Of a stretch of DNA of 64,000 bases, positions 1-10,114 are shown piece by piece. The notes under the pieces were generated by a model that saw only the letters and a program-made list of their open reading frames with translations, was not told where the DNA came from and did no database searches. Made by a program: the position numbers and the translations under genes. Origin of the DNA: DATMXS01 sp035561355 (GTDB lineage Bacteria > Acidobacteriota > Terriglobia > Bryobacterales > Bryobacteraceae). The first letter of the stretch is position 1. Each line of letters starts with the position of its first letter. Where the stretch lies: contig DATMXS010000095.1 of the NCBI GenBank assembly GCA_035561355.1, forward strand, positions 1-64,000. The letters run 5' to 3'.

Positions 1-474
1 CTTCATGGAATGAACCACGACGGCCAGGGGCTCGAACAGCGTGCCCTCCTCGAACGACAGGTCGGGCGGGAGCGGCAGGAGGCTCTCGACGGGGACGTTG
101 ACGAACTCGCGGAAGAAGCCGGGGTCCTCGGGCATGCTGAGAAAGCGGATATTCGAGCAGACGTTATGCCGCCCGCTGAGGCAGAACTCGCAGTGGTAGC
201 AGTAAATGGCGGGCTCGATGGCAGCCCTGTCGTCTGCTGACCAGCCGGTTACGCCGGCACCGGTTTTTACGACAGCCCCGGTGGGCTCGTGGCCGAGCAC
301 CATAGGATACTGGCACGCGATATCTCCGATGGCGCCCTCGGAGAAGTAGTGCATATCAGAGCCGCAGATACCCACAGCGGCGACGCGCACCTGGACTTCA
401 CCGGGACCCGGTTCAAGCGCCGGGGCCTCAGTAAGGTTGAACCGGTGCACGGCAATCAGCTCGGCAACTCGCAC
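1..474 (-). CDS. Zinc-dependent alcohol/polyol dehydrogenase, MDR family (partial, C-terminus outside window)
   Basis: This is the N-terminal 158 codons of a medium-chain zinc dehydrogenase; the gene runs off the left edge. Visible family marks are the GICGSD catalytic-zinc cysteine motif near residue 38, a GHE motif (His/Glu ligands) near residue 62, and a structural-zinc loop with four cysteines spaced C-x2-C-x2-C-x7-C near residues 92-106. Such proteins oxidise an alcohol with NAD(P), and the catalytic domain resembles sorbitol/iditol or threonine dehydrogenases; the substrate cannot be told. I chose a GTG start because it aligns with the usual start of the family (residues MRVAEL-like), though no strong ribosome site precedes it. 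The Rossmann domain is not in the window. Confidence 0.85.
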   Translation of the reverse strand, partial: MRVAELIAVHRFNLTEAPALEPGPGEVQVRVAAVGICGSDMHYFSEGAIGDIACQYPMVLGHEPTGAVVKTGAGVTGWSADDRAAIEPAIYCYHCEFCLSGRHNVCSNIRFLSMPEDPGFFREFVNVPVESLLPLPPDLSFEEGTLFEPLAVVVHSMK

Positions 475-535
475 CGAACCATTATCGATCAGCCGCGATG
501 AAGCCTGTTACGCTCTGTTACGAACGGACGGCCCC

Positions 536-1003
536 TTACTTTTTAAAAAGATTATCGAAGGCGGCGCGGGCGTCGCTCGAGTTGCGCGGCGCTGTGACGG
601 TCGGCGCGGCGGACTGACTGGACGACGTACCGTCCCGAGCAACCGTGACGCGGGGCTTGAAGAGCTCACAGGCGTTGCACTGGTCCTTGATCGGGATGCG
701 GGCCGGGATCGGCTTGAGGCACTGGAAACGGGTGGAAGGCTCAAAGTGGGCGCATTGCTTGCAGCAGTGGAGCGCCACGTTGCACTTGGGACAGTTCGCC
801 TTGAAATCCGTGCCGGCGGGCAGCGTCGTCGAGCAACTATAGCAGCGCGACGCCGTGACGGACTGAACCAGGCGTGGCAGTCTCGGGCCTGTGATGTCAA
901 TGGGGGGCCGGGGGCCTCGCGGACGATCTTCAGGCTTTCGGGCCTGCTGGTCCCGCTCCACGTCCATGTAGCCGCTCTGTTTGTACTTGCGATCGCTATC
1001 CAT
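536..1003 (-). CDS. Zinc-ribbon-rich conserved hypothetical protein (155 aa)
   Basis: The product is a small soluble protein with a basic, proline-rich N-terminus (residues 1-45), a cysteine-rich centre and a disordered Ser/Ala tail. Cysteines come in pairs: CYSC (about 54-57), CPKC (71-74), CCKQC (80-84) and CNAC near 110, the pattern of two zinc-binding ribbons. There is no signal peptide or membrane segment. A purine-rich AAGGGG lies about 11 nt before the ATG. I do not recognise a named family; a zinc-binding RNA or protein adaptor is a guess from composition only. It lies downstream of, and in opposite orientation to, rpsO. Confidence 0.75.
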   Translation of the reverse strand: MDSDRKYKQSGYMDVERDQQARKPEDRPRGPRPPIDITGPRLPRLVQSVTASRCYSCSTTLPAGTDFKANCPKCNVALHCCKQCAHFEPSTRFQCLKPIPARIPIKDQCNACELFKPRVTVARDGTSSSQSAAPTVTAPRNSSDARAAFDNLFKK

Positions 1004-1457
1004 GTGCTACGACCCCTTCGGAGTCAACTTTTTGTAGGTTAGATAATGCTCAGGCGTAACGTTTTCGGTGACCCAGCACCGTCCCGGTTAGCTCAATATC
1101 ACTCTGGTCGAAAGGCGTGGATACAACATGGCCTGAGAGGACCAAAGGGATTCTGTGGGTATGGGAGGAGCGGGATCGGGACAGCCCGCCCACACTTCAA
1201 ATTGCAGTTTAGCACGAATCCGTGAATCCGATGACGAAACATTTAGGGTACACAGCAACTCAGGTGGGGTGGCTCACACATCTCGTTTCGAGGTTCACCC
1301 GCCGGCGGAAGGTGTAGGCGGGGCCGCCCCCGGCGCCACGGCCGGCCGACGGGCATTGACCCCGCAAAAAACCTTCCCCCACCAAATCCCGATCGTTGTG
1401 CTATGCTGCTAGAGAACTAGACGGAGATAAGTGTAGAGAAGGAGTATCGTTTCTGGC
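1004..1457. other. 454-nt gene-free region between the zinc-ribbon gene and rpsO
   Basis: No convincing gene is seen here. It must hold the promoters of the divergent zinc-ribbon gene and of rpsO. A TATGCT -10-like hexamer is at 1402-1407, with no good -35 at normal spacing. The stretch around 1318-1350 is very GC-rich and self-complementary. The long leader before rpsO could hold ribosomal-protein autoregulation, but I could not define a specific S15-binding fold. Confidence 0.4.
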
Positions 1458-1727
1458 ATGCCGCTGGCCGTTGAAGTAAAACAGCAGATCGTCACGAAGT
1501 ACCGCGTCCACAAAACCGATACGGGTTCGCCTGAAGTTCAGGTCGCTATCCTGAGCCGGCGTATTTTGGACCTTACGGAGCACTTCAAGACTCACAAGAA
1601 GGATCATCACTCCCGACGCGGTCTGCTTACCTTGGTCGCCCAGCGTCGCAGGCTGCTGAACTACCTGAAGAAGAGCAGCCCGGAGCGGTACCAAAAGCTC
1701 ATCCAGGAACTCGGCATTCGCCGGTAA
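1458..1727 (+). CDS. rpsO: 30S ribosomal protein S15
   Basis: The 89-residue product matches S15 in length and in its conserved blocks: the DTGSPEVQVA segment near residues 21-30, the HxxDHHSRRGL helix near 45-56, and the RRRLLNYL segment near 62-69. S15 binds the three-way junction of the 16S rRNA central domain and starts platform assembly. An AAGGAG ribosome site lies at 1439-1444, 13 nt before the ATG, slightly far. It is followed after 242 nt by pnp, the classical rpsO-pnp arrangement in which both genes are co-transcribed and pnp is controlled post-transcriptionally. Confidence 0.97.
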   Translation: MPLAVEVKQQIVTKYRVHKTDTGSPEVQVAILSRRILDLTEHFKTHKKDHHSRRGLLTLVAQRRRLLNYLKKSSPERYQKLIQELGIRR

Positions 1728-1807
1728 CGATACTCATAAAGGCAGAGCGGGCGAGAGTCCACGGTCCCATCCTCGTAAGCGGTTGAGTCATAGGACTTCG
1801 CCCCTGG

Positions 1808-1830
1808 CTCGGCGCGTCAGGCGCGCCGGG
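1808..1830 (+). other. Hairpin in the rpsO-pnp spacer (9-bp stem)
   Basis: Bases 1808-1816 pair with 1822-1830 around a 5-nt loop (eight Watson-Crick pairs and one G-U). No T-run follows, so it is not a standard intrinsic terminator; it could be a processing site or mRNA 3' end block for rpsO. A second short hairpin (CCCCG/CGGGG) follows at 1843-1856. Confidence 0.5.
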
Positions 1831-1886
1831 TTGCATTGGGGGCCCCGATTTCGGGGAAGACTTTCAGAACCCGCCTCAGCTTCCCA

Positions 1887-1960
1887 CTCCAATCTCCATC
1901 GCAGGCCGTTCCGGTGAACGGCCCAACGTCAAATGGCCCGGGGGCGGGCCGCGATTGGAG
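1887..1960 (+). promoter_or_regulatory. Putative pnp leader: three-way junction that sequesters the Shine-Dalgarno sequence
   Basis: CTCCAATC (1887-1894) is perfectly complementary to GATTGGAG (1953-1960), which contains the GGAG ribosome site of pnp. Between the two arms lie two perfect hairpins: 1904-1910 with 1917-1923 (7 bp, 6-nt loop) and 1935-1940 with 1945-1950 (6 bp, GGGG loop). Together they form a three-way junction whose closing helix hides the ribosome site. PNPase autoregulates its own mRNA through a leader stem in E. coli; that this fold does so here is inference. Confidence 0.6.
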
Positions 1961-1969
1961 CCATCAAGA

Positions 1970-4084
<2,115 letters not shown>

Positions 4085-4089
4085 ATAAC

Positions 4090-4145
4090 AGAGGCGCAGG
4101 GAACGCCGGAGCGCGATGCTCCGTCACTCTCTGCGCCTTTTCTCT
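4090..4145 (+). terminator. Bifurcated rho-independent terminator after pnp
   Basis: The outer stem pairs 4090-4099 with 4131-4140 (eight strong pairs, then G-U and A-U), and a 6-bp inner hairpin sits at 4107-4112/4118-4123. The descending arm runs into CTTTTCTCT. It starts 5 nt after the pnp stop codon. Its arms resemble the GGCGCAGAG repeat at 25261-25306. Confidence 0.7.
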
Positions 4146-4162
4146 GTCTGTCCGCTCTCTGC

Positions 4163-4996
4163 CTATCCCCGCAGCCCCGCCAATACGCCGCGCATGTACG
4201 CGAAGGACTTCTGCATGCCCGGCAGCGGATCGTCGCCGTTGATCTCATACTCCAGGTTCACGTAGCCCTGGAAGTTCATCTTCTTCAACTCTTTGAAGAT
4301 ATCCACCACGGGCATCGTACCGTCGCCGACCGCCACCTGTGTCCGCGCGTTCATCAGGTCCGTCAAGTCCTTGATGTGAACGTCGAGGAGGCGTGCGCCG
4401 GCGCGCCGGAACGATTCCACGGGGCTGCTTCCGGTTCGCGTGGTGTGGCCCACGTCCACGCAGACACCCATCCTCGGGTCCATGCCCTCGAGTGCCTTGA
4501 GCGCGACCTCTGGCGAAGGGAAATGCTTGTCCTCCGGCCCGTGATTGTGCACCGCGACCTTGATGTTGTACTCCTTGACGAACTTCTCGATGCGGGGCAG
4601 CGTCTGCGCCGTGGGTCCGATCACCATCAGGGTCATCCCGCAGGCCTTGGCGTACTCGAAGTACTTGCGGATGTCCTCGTCATCGTCCTTCTGCAGGTAG
4701 ATGGTGCCGCCGCCGACGATGTTGATGCCGGCCCTGGTGAACTCCGCCGCACCCTTGGTGAGTTCCTCCGGTGTGCTGCGGTAGGGCAGGTGGAATTCCT
4801 TGATGTTGACGTACTGCACGCCCAGATCTTTGATCATCCGGATCGCCAGTGCCCGCTGGAACATGCGCAGCGAGTAACTCGCCACCCCGAGCTTTATGTC
4901 TTCAGCGGCGGCCGGAGCCGCGGCGTTCACCGGCGGCACAGCCGCCGCCAATCCTAAAGCGCCCAGGAACGTACGGCGCGTCGCCTGTGGTTTCAT
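4163..4996 (-). CDS. Tat-exported sugar phosphate isomerase/epimerase (TIM barrel)
   Basis: The 277-residue protein begins with a twin-arginine signal (TRRTFLGALGLAA) and an Ala-rich cleavage region near residue 30, followed by an AP-endonuclease-2-type TIM barrel. Barrel features include NIKEFHLP near 65-72, HNHGPEDK near 150-157, CVDVGHTTRTG near 178-188 and VNLEYE near 245, with His/Asp/Glu residues placed as metal ligands. Related proteins isomerise or epimerise sugars or act in 3-keto-glycoside breakdown; the substrate here is unknown. It is one of several Tat-tagged carbohydrate-type enzymes in the window. It converges on pnp; the doxX remnant lies upstream on the same strand. Confidence 0.85.
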   Translation of the reverse strand: MKPQATRRTFLGALGLAAAVPPVNAAAPAAAEDIKLGVASYSLRMFQRALAIRMIKDLGVQYVNIKEFHLPYRSTPEELTKGAAEFTRAGINIVGGGTIYLQKDDDEDIRKYFEYAKACGMTLMVIGPTAQTLPRIEKFVKEYNIKVAVHNHGPEDKHFPSPEVALKALEGMDPRMGVCVDVGHTTRTGSSPVESFRRAGARLLDVHIKDLTDLMNARTQVAVGDGTMPVVDIFKELKKMNFQGYVNLEYEINGDDPLPGMQKSFAYMRGVLAGLRG

Positions 4997-5064
4997 AGCT
5001 CACCAGAATAGCGCGGCGACGTGCTGCGTGCGCACAGGGCCGGGGTACCAGCAATGGCGCGCGT

Positions 5065-5546
5065 TTACGCAGCGCGTGACCACTCGCGCTCGCCGGATTC
5101 GGCTGTGCCGCCTCGCGTCAGCATGCGGTCGATCGAGAACGCACCCGAGCCGCGCACCATAATCAGCACCGCCATGGCAAGCGCAAGCAGGTGGAACTCG
5201 AAACCTTCGCCCGCCTGATTGCCTCCCCAGTTCATGAAGAAGCCGTTCGGCAGATGCGCCAGAAAGATCGCCCAAGCATCACGGCTGCGATTCCCAAGGC
5301 GGCCACTCTTCCTAGGAAGCCGACGATCAGGCCGAGGCTGCCGAAGAACTCCGCGCAGATCACCAGGAACGCGACTGCCGCGGGCATGCCCATCTGGGTA
5401 AATCCGCCCATGGTGCCGCTGAACCCGCCGCCGCCGAACCAGCCCAGCATCTTCTGGGAGCCGTGGGCAAACATCACCACACCCAGGACGAGACGCACGA
5501 GCGCAATTGCGCCGTCATTATTCGTGTGCACAAGCCTGCGAAACAT
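5065..5546 (-). pseudogene. DoxX family membrane protein, interrupted by a one-base frameshift
   Basis: The first reading frame from 5546 gives a typical DoxX N-terminus (LVLGVVMFAHGSQK, GGGGFSG) and four membrane segments, then loses homology at LG and ends early. Shifting frame at the CCC run at 5271-5273 (GGG in the coding strand) restores the rest of the family: the AIFLAHLPNGFF and NWGGNQAGEGFEFH blocks, a last membrane segment, then a stop at 5065. One missing G explains everything. Either the gene is freshly broken or the assembly has a homopolymer error. DoxX proteins are small quinone-related membrane proteins. A strong AAGGGGGG ribosome site precedes the ATG. Confidence 0.8.
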
Positions 5547-5623
5547 CTTTACCCCCCTTGGTAACTATGCCCACAGTTTCGCGCAAATTGGTGCACTGGC
5601 GCGGCGCAGCGGATGCGCGGCTC

Positions 5624-6298
5624 CTATTCGCGGCGCCCGAAAACGTAGTGAGTCCCCAGGATGTGGCGTGGGGGCCCGGCCTCAGCCCGTCGCTGGTCGT
5701 AGCTATACGTGACCTCGAGTGCCCGTCCCTGCCGCATCGAAAGCCGCATACCGCCCGTGTACCGCATCGTCAGCAATCCGTGCGCGTCAAAGAAAGGTTC
5801 GAGCACAACTACGGGAGCGAGCGTGTGCGCGGTCGTGTATCGTACCCGGATGCGGTGCCTGAAGTAATCCGGCTTGCCGTAGAGGGCGAAACGCTCGACG
5901 TAGGCACGGCTGGTCAGTCGTAACCTGCGATGGTCCACGAGCCCGAACTCGGCGCCGCCAAAAAGACGGTGGGAGGTCGCCCAATCGCCCATCCGGTCAT
6001 GGTCCTGGCCGAAGTAGTAACCGCCTATGAGAGACACGCGGTTCGTGATGGCGTACCGCGCAACGGGGCCGAGCCGCCCCTGCGTGGGCTTGCCGTATCC
6101 GACGTGGAGCCGGCCGTGCACTACCGCCTGCCAGCGGCCCTGGCGGAGAGCGGGGTAATCAAACGTGTGCCAGCTCCAGAATTCGTCGGCTGCCAGGGGC
6201 CAAGCCAGCAGCACGAGAAGCAGTAAGGAACGGGGAGAAAACAATGCCAAATTCCAACATACGACACCCGCGATGCGCGCGCCATCCGCTAACATAAA
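5624..6298 (-). CDS. DUF2490-like outer-membrane protein
   Basis: The product has a hydrophobic signal sequence (around residues 15-40, ending near PLAADE) followed by a region of alternating hydrophobic and aromatic residues typical of a small outer-membrane beta-barrel, with the FWSWHTFDYPAL start and the closing YVFGRRE end seen in DUF2490-type proteins. Function is unknown. The start is uncertain: the ATG at 6298 lies only 9 bp from the divergent aroC start, leaving no room for a ribosome site; TTG codons at 6253 or 6247 would give shorter signal peptides. It transcribes toward doxX. Confidence 0.65.
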   Translation of the reverse strand, partial: FMLADGARIAGVVCWNLALFSPRSLLLLVLLAWPLAADEFWSWHTFDYPALRQGRWQAVVHGRLHVGYGKPTQGRLGPVARYAITNRVSLIGGYYFGQDHDRMGDWATSHRLFGGAEFGLVDHRRLRLTSRAYVERFALYGKPDYFRHRIRVRYTTAHTLAPVVVLEPFFDAHGLLTMRYTGGMRLSMRQGRALEVTYSYDQRRAEAGPPRHILGTHYVFGRRE

Positions 6299-6307
6299 GT
6301 TTCGGTA

Positions 6308-7480
6308 ATGCTTAGATTCGAAACAGCAGGAGAGTCTCACGGGCAATCGCTCGTGGCGCTGGTCACAGGACTGCCGGCCGGGGTGCCCGTGCCGCTTGCG
6401 GCGCTCGCACGCGACTTGTGGCGGCGCCAGCAGGGATACGGCCGGGGCGGCCGGATGAAGATCGAAACCGACGAGGCGGAGATTGTCGCGGGCGTGCGTC
6501 ACTCGCAGACGATCGGCGCTCCCATCGCGATCCTCATCCGCAACCGCGATTGGGCGAATTGGACCGAGACCCTTCCGGTCGAGGATTACGCCGGCTCCGA
6601 GGAGAAGAAGAAGCCTGTTCTACGTCCGAGGCCCGGTCACGCGGACCTGGCCGGCGTTCTGAAGCACGGCTTCTCTGACGCGAGATACGTCCTGGAGCGG
6701 GCAAGCGCGCGGGAGACCGCTGCGCGGGTGGCGGCAGGCGCGATGGCGAAGGCCCTGCTTGTGCAGTTCGGCATCGAAGTGCTGAGTCACGTCGTTGCGG
6801 TCGGCCCGGTCATGCTCGAGCGACACGCAACGTGGGAGGAAATCGTCGCGCTCGGCAAGAAGGACGAAGTCCTGCTCGGCTGCGTGGACCCCGAAACCGA
6901 GGACCGCATGAAGCAGGTGGTGGACCAGGCGTATCGGACCGGCGACACGGCTGGCGGAATGTTCGAGGTGGTGGCGCACGGGCTGCCTCCCGGGCTCGGC
7001 TCGCATGCTTCCTGGGATACGCGTTTGGATGGCCGGCTGGCACAGGCTGTGGTTTCAATCCAGGCCGTCAAGGGCGTAGAGATCGGCGCGGCGCGCAAGG
7101 CTGCGATGAGTTTCGGGTCCGCCGTGCAGGACGTGATCGGCTATGACCGTGAAGGGCGCCGGTTCACCCGCCCCTCGAATCGCGCCGGGGGCCTTGAAGG
7201 CGGCATCACGAATGGCGAGGACGTGGTCCTGCGAGGCTATTTGAAGCCGATCTCCACGCTGCGCCGCCCGCTCGAATCGGTGGATTTCGCGACACGCGAG
7301 CCGAGCCAGGCCGCATACGAACGCAGTGACGTTTGCGTTGTCCCGGCGGCGGGCGTGGTGGCGGAGGCGATGGTCGCGCTCGTGCTCGCGGGCGCATTCA
7401 TGGAGAAGTTTGGCGGCGATTCGCTTTTGGAGACTCGCCGGAATTACGAAGGATACTTGAACCAGTTGAGAGAGTTCTGA
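6308..7480 (+). CDS. aroC: Chorismate synthase
   Basis: The 390-residue protein shows the chorismate synthase signatures: AGESHG at residues 7-12, QQGYGRGGRM near 41-50, a RPGHADL block near 116-122, GGLEGGITNGEDV near 297-309 and the C-terminal GGDSLLETRRN segment. It makes chorismate from EPSP using reduced FMN and closes the shikimate pathway. Length is normal for the family. The ATG lacks a Shine-Dalgarno sequence; a TAAAGT hexamer ends 7 nt before it, so the mRNA may be leaderless. Its stop overlaps the def start, opening a translationally coupled run of housekeeping genes. Confidence 0.96.
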   Translation: MLRFETAGESHGQSLVALVTGLPAGVPVPLAALARDLWRRQQGYGRGGRMKIETDEAEIVAGVRHSQTIGAPIAILIRNRDWANWTETLPVEDYAGSEEKKKPVLRPRPGHADLAGVLKHGFSDARYVLERASARETAARVAAGAMAKALLVQFGIEVLSHVVAVGPVMLERHATWEEIVALGKKDEVLLGCVDPETEDRMKQVVDQAYRTGDTAGGMFEVVAHGLPPGLGSHASWDTRLDGRLAQAVVSIQAVKGVEIGAARKAAMSFGSAVQDVIGYDREGRRFTRPSNRAGGLEGGITNGEDVVLRGYLKPISTLRRPLESVDFATREPSQAAYERSDVCVVPAAGVVAEAMVALVLAGAFMEKFGGDSLLETRRNYEGYLNQLREF

Positions 7481-7995
7481 TGGTCTACCCGATCGTAAAG
7501 TACCCAAACCCGGTTCTAGAAACCCCGGCCGAGACGGTCACGGAGTTCGACACGCCGGAACTGCACAAGTTGCTCACAGACATGTTCGAATCGATGTACG
7601 CAGCGCGGGGCGTCGGCCTGGCAGCGCCGCAGATCGGGATCGGCAAGCGCATCGCCGTGATCGACACTTCCAATGGGGAGGATCCCTCCAAACGGTTGGT
7701 GTTGATCAACCCGGAGATCGTCAAAGTGGAAGGCGTTCAGTCAGAGGAGGAGGGCTGCCTCAGCATTCCCGGCTTTCGCGAACACGTCAAACGCGCGCGA
7801 CGCGTGACCGTACGCGCCCAGGACGCCAGGGGCCAGACGTTCGAAACGATAGGTGAGGACCTGTTCGCACGCGCGCTCCAGCATGAGACCGATCACCTCC
7901 ACGGCCGTCTCTACATCACGCACGTCAGCATGTTGAAGCGCGACCTGATCCGCCGGAAGATCCGCAAGCTCGCCAAGGCCGGCGAGTGGGCATAG
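7480..7995 (+). CDS. def: Peptide deformylase
   Basis: All three deformylase motifs are present in this 171-residue protein: GVGLAAPQ near residues 43-50, EGCLS near 91-95 (metal-binding Cys) and QHETDHL near 134-140 (two metal-binding His and the catalytic Glu). It removes the formyl group from new polypeptides. The ATG overlaps the aroC TGA by one base, so translation is probably coupled, and the partner gene fmt follows after 5 nt, the usual def-fmt pairing. An upstream in-frame ATG at 7333 would lie inside aroC and adds non-homologous sequence. Confidence 0.96.
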   Translation: MVYPIVKYPNPVLETPAETVTEFDTPELHKLLTDMFESMYAARGVGLAAPQIGIGKRIAVIDTSNGEDPSKRLVLINPEIVKVEGVQSEEEGCLSIPGFREHVKRARRVTVRAQDARGQTFETIGEDLFARALQHETDHLHGRLYITHVSMLKRDLIRRKIRKLAKAGEWA

Positions 7996-8000
7996 CCCCA

Positions 8001-8939
8001 ATGCGCATTGTGTTTATGGGCACACCCGAGTTCGCCGTGCCCACCCTGGAGCGCGCCGTCGAGGCCGGGCACGAAGTGCTCGCCGTCGTTACGCAACCGG
8101 ACCGCCCCGCTGGGCGCGGCCGTCAAGTCTCCGCGCCACCAGTGAAGCACGCTGCCCTACGCCTCGGGCTTCCGGTACAACAGCCCGAGAAGATTCGAAC
8201 GCCGGAGGCATACGCGTTTCTCAGTGGACTCGGCGCGGAGGCGATGGTGGTGGTCGGGTACGGCAAGATCATCCCGCAGGCAATTATCGATCTGCCCTCT
8301 CTCGGCATCATCAACGTACACGCATCGCTGCTGCCCAAGTATCGCGGCGCAGCGCCGATTCAGTGGGCGGTGGCGAATGGCGAGGTGCGCACGGGCGTAA
8401 CCACGATGCGCATCGACGCCGGTCTCGATACGGGCGACATGCTGCTCAAGGCTGAAACGGAGATCGGCCCGGATGAGACGGCGCTCGATCTATCGGAGCG
8501 CCTTGCGCAGATGGGAGCGGACCTGCTGGTTCGCACGCTCGAAATGCTTCGCGCCGGGACTCTGGAGCCTCAACCGCAGGACGACGCACAGGCTACCTTC
8601 GCCCCGGTGCTGAAGAAGGAAGACGGCCTCATCGACTGGCGCAAGCCGGCCATCGAGATTCACAACCGCGTGCGCGGCCTGCTCCCATGGCCGGCGTGTT
8701 ACACGACCTTTCGCGGCCGGCTTTTCCACATCTGGAAGGCGCGGCCTTCAGGGCAGGCCGCCGGGGAGCCGGGCTCTCTGCGTAACTCGCGGGATGGCGC
8801 AGTGGTCGCGTGCGGCGGCGGTAGTGGACTCGAGTTAGTGGAAGTACAGCTCGAGGGTAAGAACCGGATGCCGGCCGCGTCTTTCCTGAACGGGCAGCAT
8901 CTGGAGGAGAATGAACGGCTGGGAGAAGTGACACGGTGA
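8001..8939 (+). CDS. fmt: Methionyl-tRNA formyltransferase
   Basis: The 312-residue product has the FMGTPEFAVP start, the HASLLPKYRGAAPIQWA block with the catalytic Asn/His region near residues 107-125, and the C-terminal OB-like tRNA-binding domain from about 205. It formylates initiator Met-tRNA with 10-formyl-THF. The ATG at 8001 fits the family start; an in-frame start 15 nt upstream overlaps def. Its TGA overlaps the argJ GTG by 4 nt. Confidence 0.96.
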   Translation: MRIVFMGTPEFAVPTLERAVEAGHEVLAVVTQPDRPAGRGRQVSAPPVKHAALRLGLPVQQPEKIRTPEAYAFLSGLGAEAMVVVGYGKIIPQAIIDLPSLGIINVHASLLPKYRGAAPIQWAVANGEVRTGVTTMRIDAGLDTGDMLLKAETEIGPDETALDLSERLAQMGADLLVRTLEMLRAGTLEPQPQDDAQATFAPVLKKEDGLIDWRKPAIEIHNRVRGLLPWPACYTTFRGRLFHIWKARPSGQAAGEPGSLRNSRDGAVVACGGGSGLELVEVQLEGKNRMPAASFLNGQHLEENERLGEVTR

Positions 8940-10114
8940 AACTCCCCCTCGGGTATCAATACGCTGCGACCTACGCCGGCATCCGTAAGGCGCGCAAGGA
9001 CGATGTTGCTCTCATTGTCTCCAGCGCTCCCGCATCCGCGGCGGCAATGTTCACGCGCAATCTCGTACAGGCGGCGCCGGTCCGGCTCGCGCGCGAGCAT
9101 TTGAAAGTTTCACGCGGGCTCGCGAGCGCAATCCTCGTGAACGCGGGGAACGCAAACTGCGCCACGCGCACTGGCGATCGCGTTGCGGTGGCGACTTGCC
9201 GCGCCGCGGCGAAGGCATTGAAAGTTCCGTTGGAACAGGTGTTGCCCGCATCCACGGGCGTTATCGGCGTGGAACTCGATCCGAAGCTCATTACGGAGGC
9301 GCTTCCGAAGCTCACGTCACGGCTCTCCGAAGATGGTTTCGACGAGGCGGCCCGAGCCATCATGACCACGGACACCGTGCCGAAGATGGCATTCGGCGAA
9401 CTTCCGCTGCGCGCCGGAACGGTACGGATCGCGGGCATGACGAAGGGCTCCGGCATGATTATGCCGAATATGGCGACCACGCTCGGATTCGTCATGACGG
9501 ACGCTGCAATCTCCCCCAGGCACCTCAAGCCGATGCTCCAGGCCGCGGTGGATCGCAGCTATCACCGCATCTCGGTGGACACCGACACCTCTACGAATGA
9601 CACCGTGCTCCTGCTCGCCAACGCCGCCTCCGGCATCAAGCTCAGTGAAACCGAGCGGCTGGTTTTTCAGGAAGTGCTCTGCTGGGTGCTCGAAGACTTA
9701 GCGGAGAAGATTGCGCTGGACGGCGAGGGCGCCCGGAAGCTCCTCGCGGTGCACGTGCGCGGGACGCGGACTGACGACGATGCTGTCCAGATCGCGCGCG
9801 CCATCGCCAACTCACCGCTGGTGAAGACAGCGGTCGCGGGCGCCGATCCGAACTGGGGGCGCGTTATTTCCGCCGCGGGCAACTCGGGCGTTGAGTTCGA
9901 CCCTCGCAACGTGGAGATCCACATCCAGGGCGTGCGCGTCTGCCGCAACGGCCTCGCCGAGGAGTTTTCCGAACGGGAGCTGAAGGCCAAGATGGAGTAC
10001 GGCGAGTGCCGCATACGGTTTTCGATTCCGAACGGCGGAGGCGGCGCCGCGCGCTTCTGGGGCTGCGACCTGACCGAGGGCTATATCCGCATCAATGCGA
10101 GCTACCGTACATAG
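8936..10114 (+). CDS. argJ: Bifunctional glutamate N-acetyltransferase / amino-acid acetyltransferase
   Basis: The 392-residue protein is full-length ArgJ. It carries the KGSGMI-x-PNMAT segment near residues 172-182; the conserved Ala-Thr pair is where the precursor cleaves itself into alpha and beta chains, the Thr becoming the nucleophile. The usual ATML reads ATTL here. Further blocks are STNDT near 220 and GADPNWGR near 301-308. It recycles the acetyl group from acetylornithine to glutamate, and may also use acetyl-CoA, in arginine synthesis. The GTG start overlaps the fmt stop as GTGA. No other arginine genes are in the window. Confidence 0.95.
   Translation: MKLPLGYQYAATYAGIRKARKDDVALIVSSAPASAAAMFTRNLVQAAPVRLAREHLKVSRGLASAILVNAGNANCATRTGDRVAVATCRAAAKALKVPLEQVLPASTGVIGVELDPKLITEALPKLTSRLSEDGFDEAARAIMTTDTVPKMAFGELPLRAGTVRIAGMTKGSGMIMPNMATTLGFVMTDAAISPRHLKPMLQAAVDRSYHRISVDTDTSTNDTVLLLANAASGIKLSETERLVFQEVLCWVLEDLAEKIALDGEGARKLLAVHVRGTRTDDDAVQIARAIANSPLVKTAVAGADPNWGRVISAAGNSGVEFDPRNVEIHIQGVRVCRNGLAEEFSERELKAKMEYGECRIRFSIPNGGGGAARFWGCDLTEGYIRINASYRT

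Noticed and set aside
1083..1130. tRNA-like start (CCCGGTTAGCTCAA) upstream of rpsO
   Set aside because: A D-loop-like string is there, but no anticodon stem, TTCRA loop or acceptor match was found.
1155..1412. 85-codon plus-strand frame before rpsO
   Set aside because: No ribosome site or recognisable protein; composition is that of GC-rich non-coding DNA.
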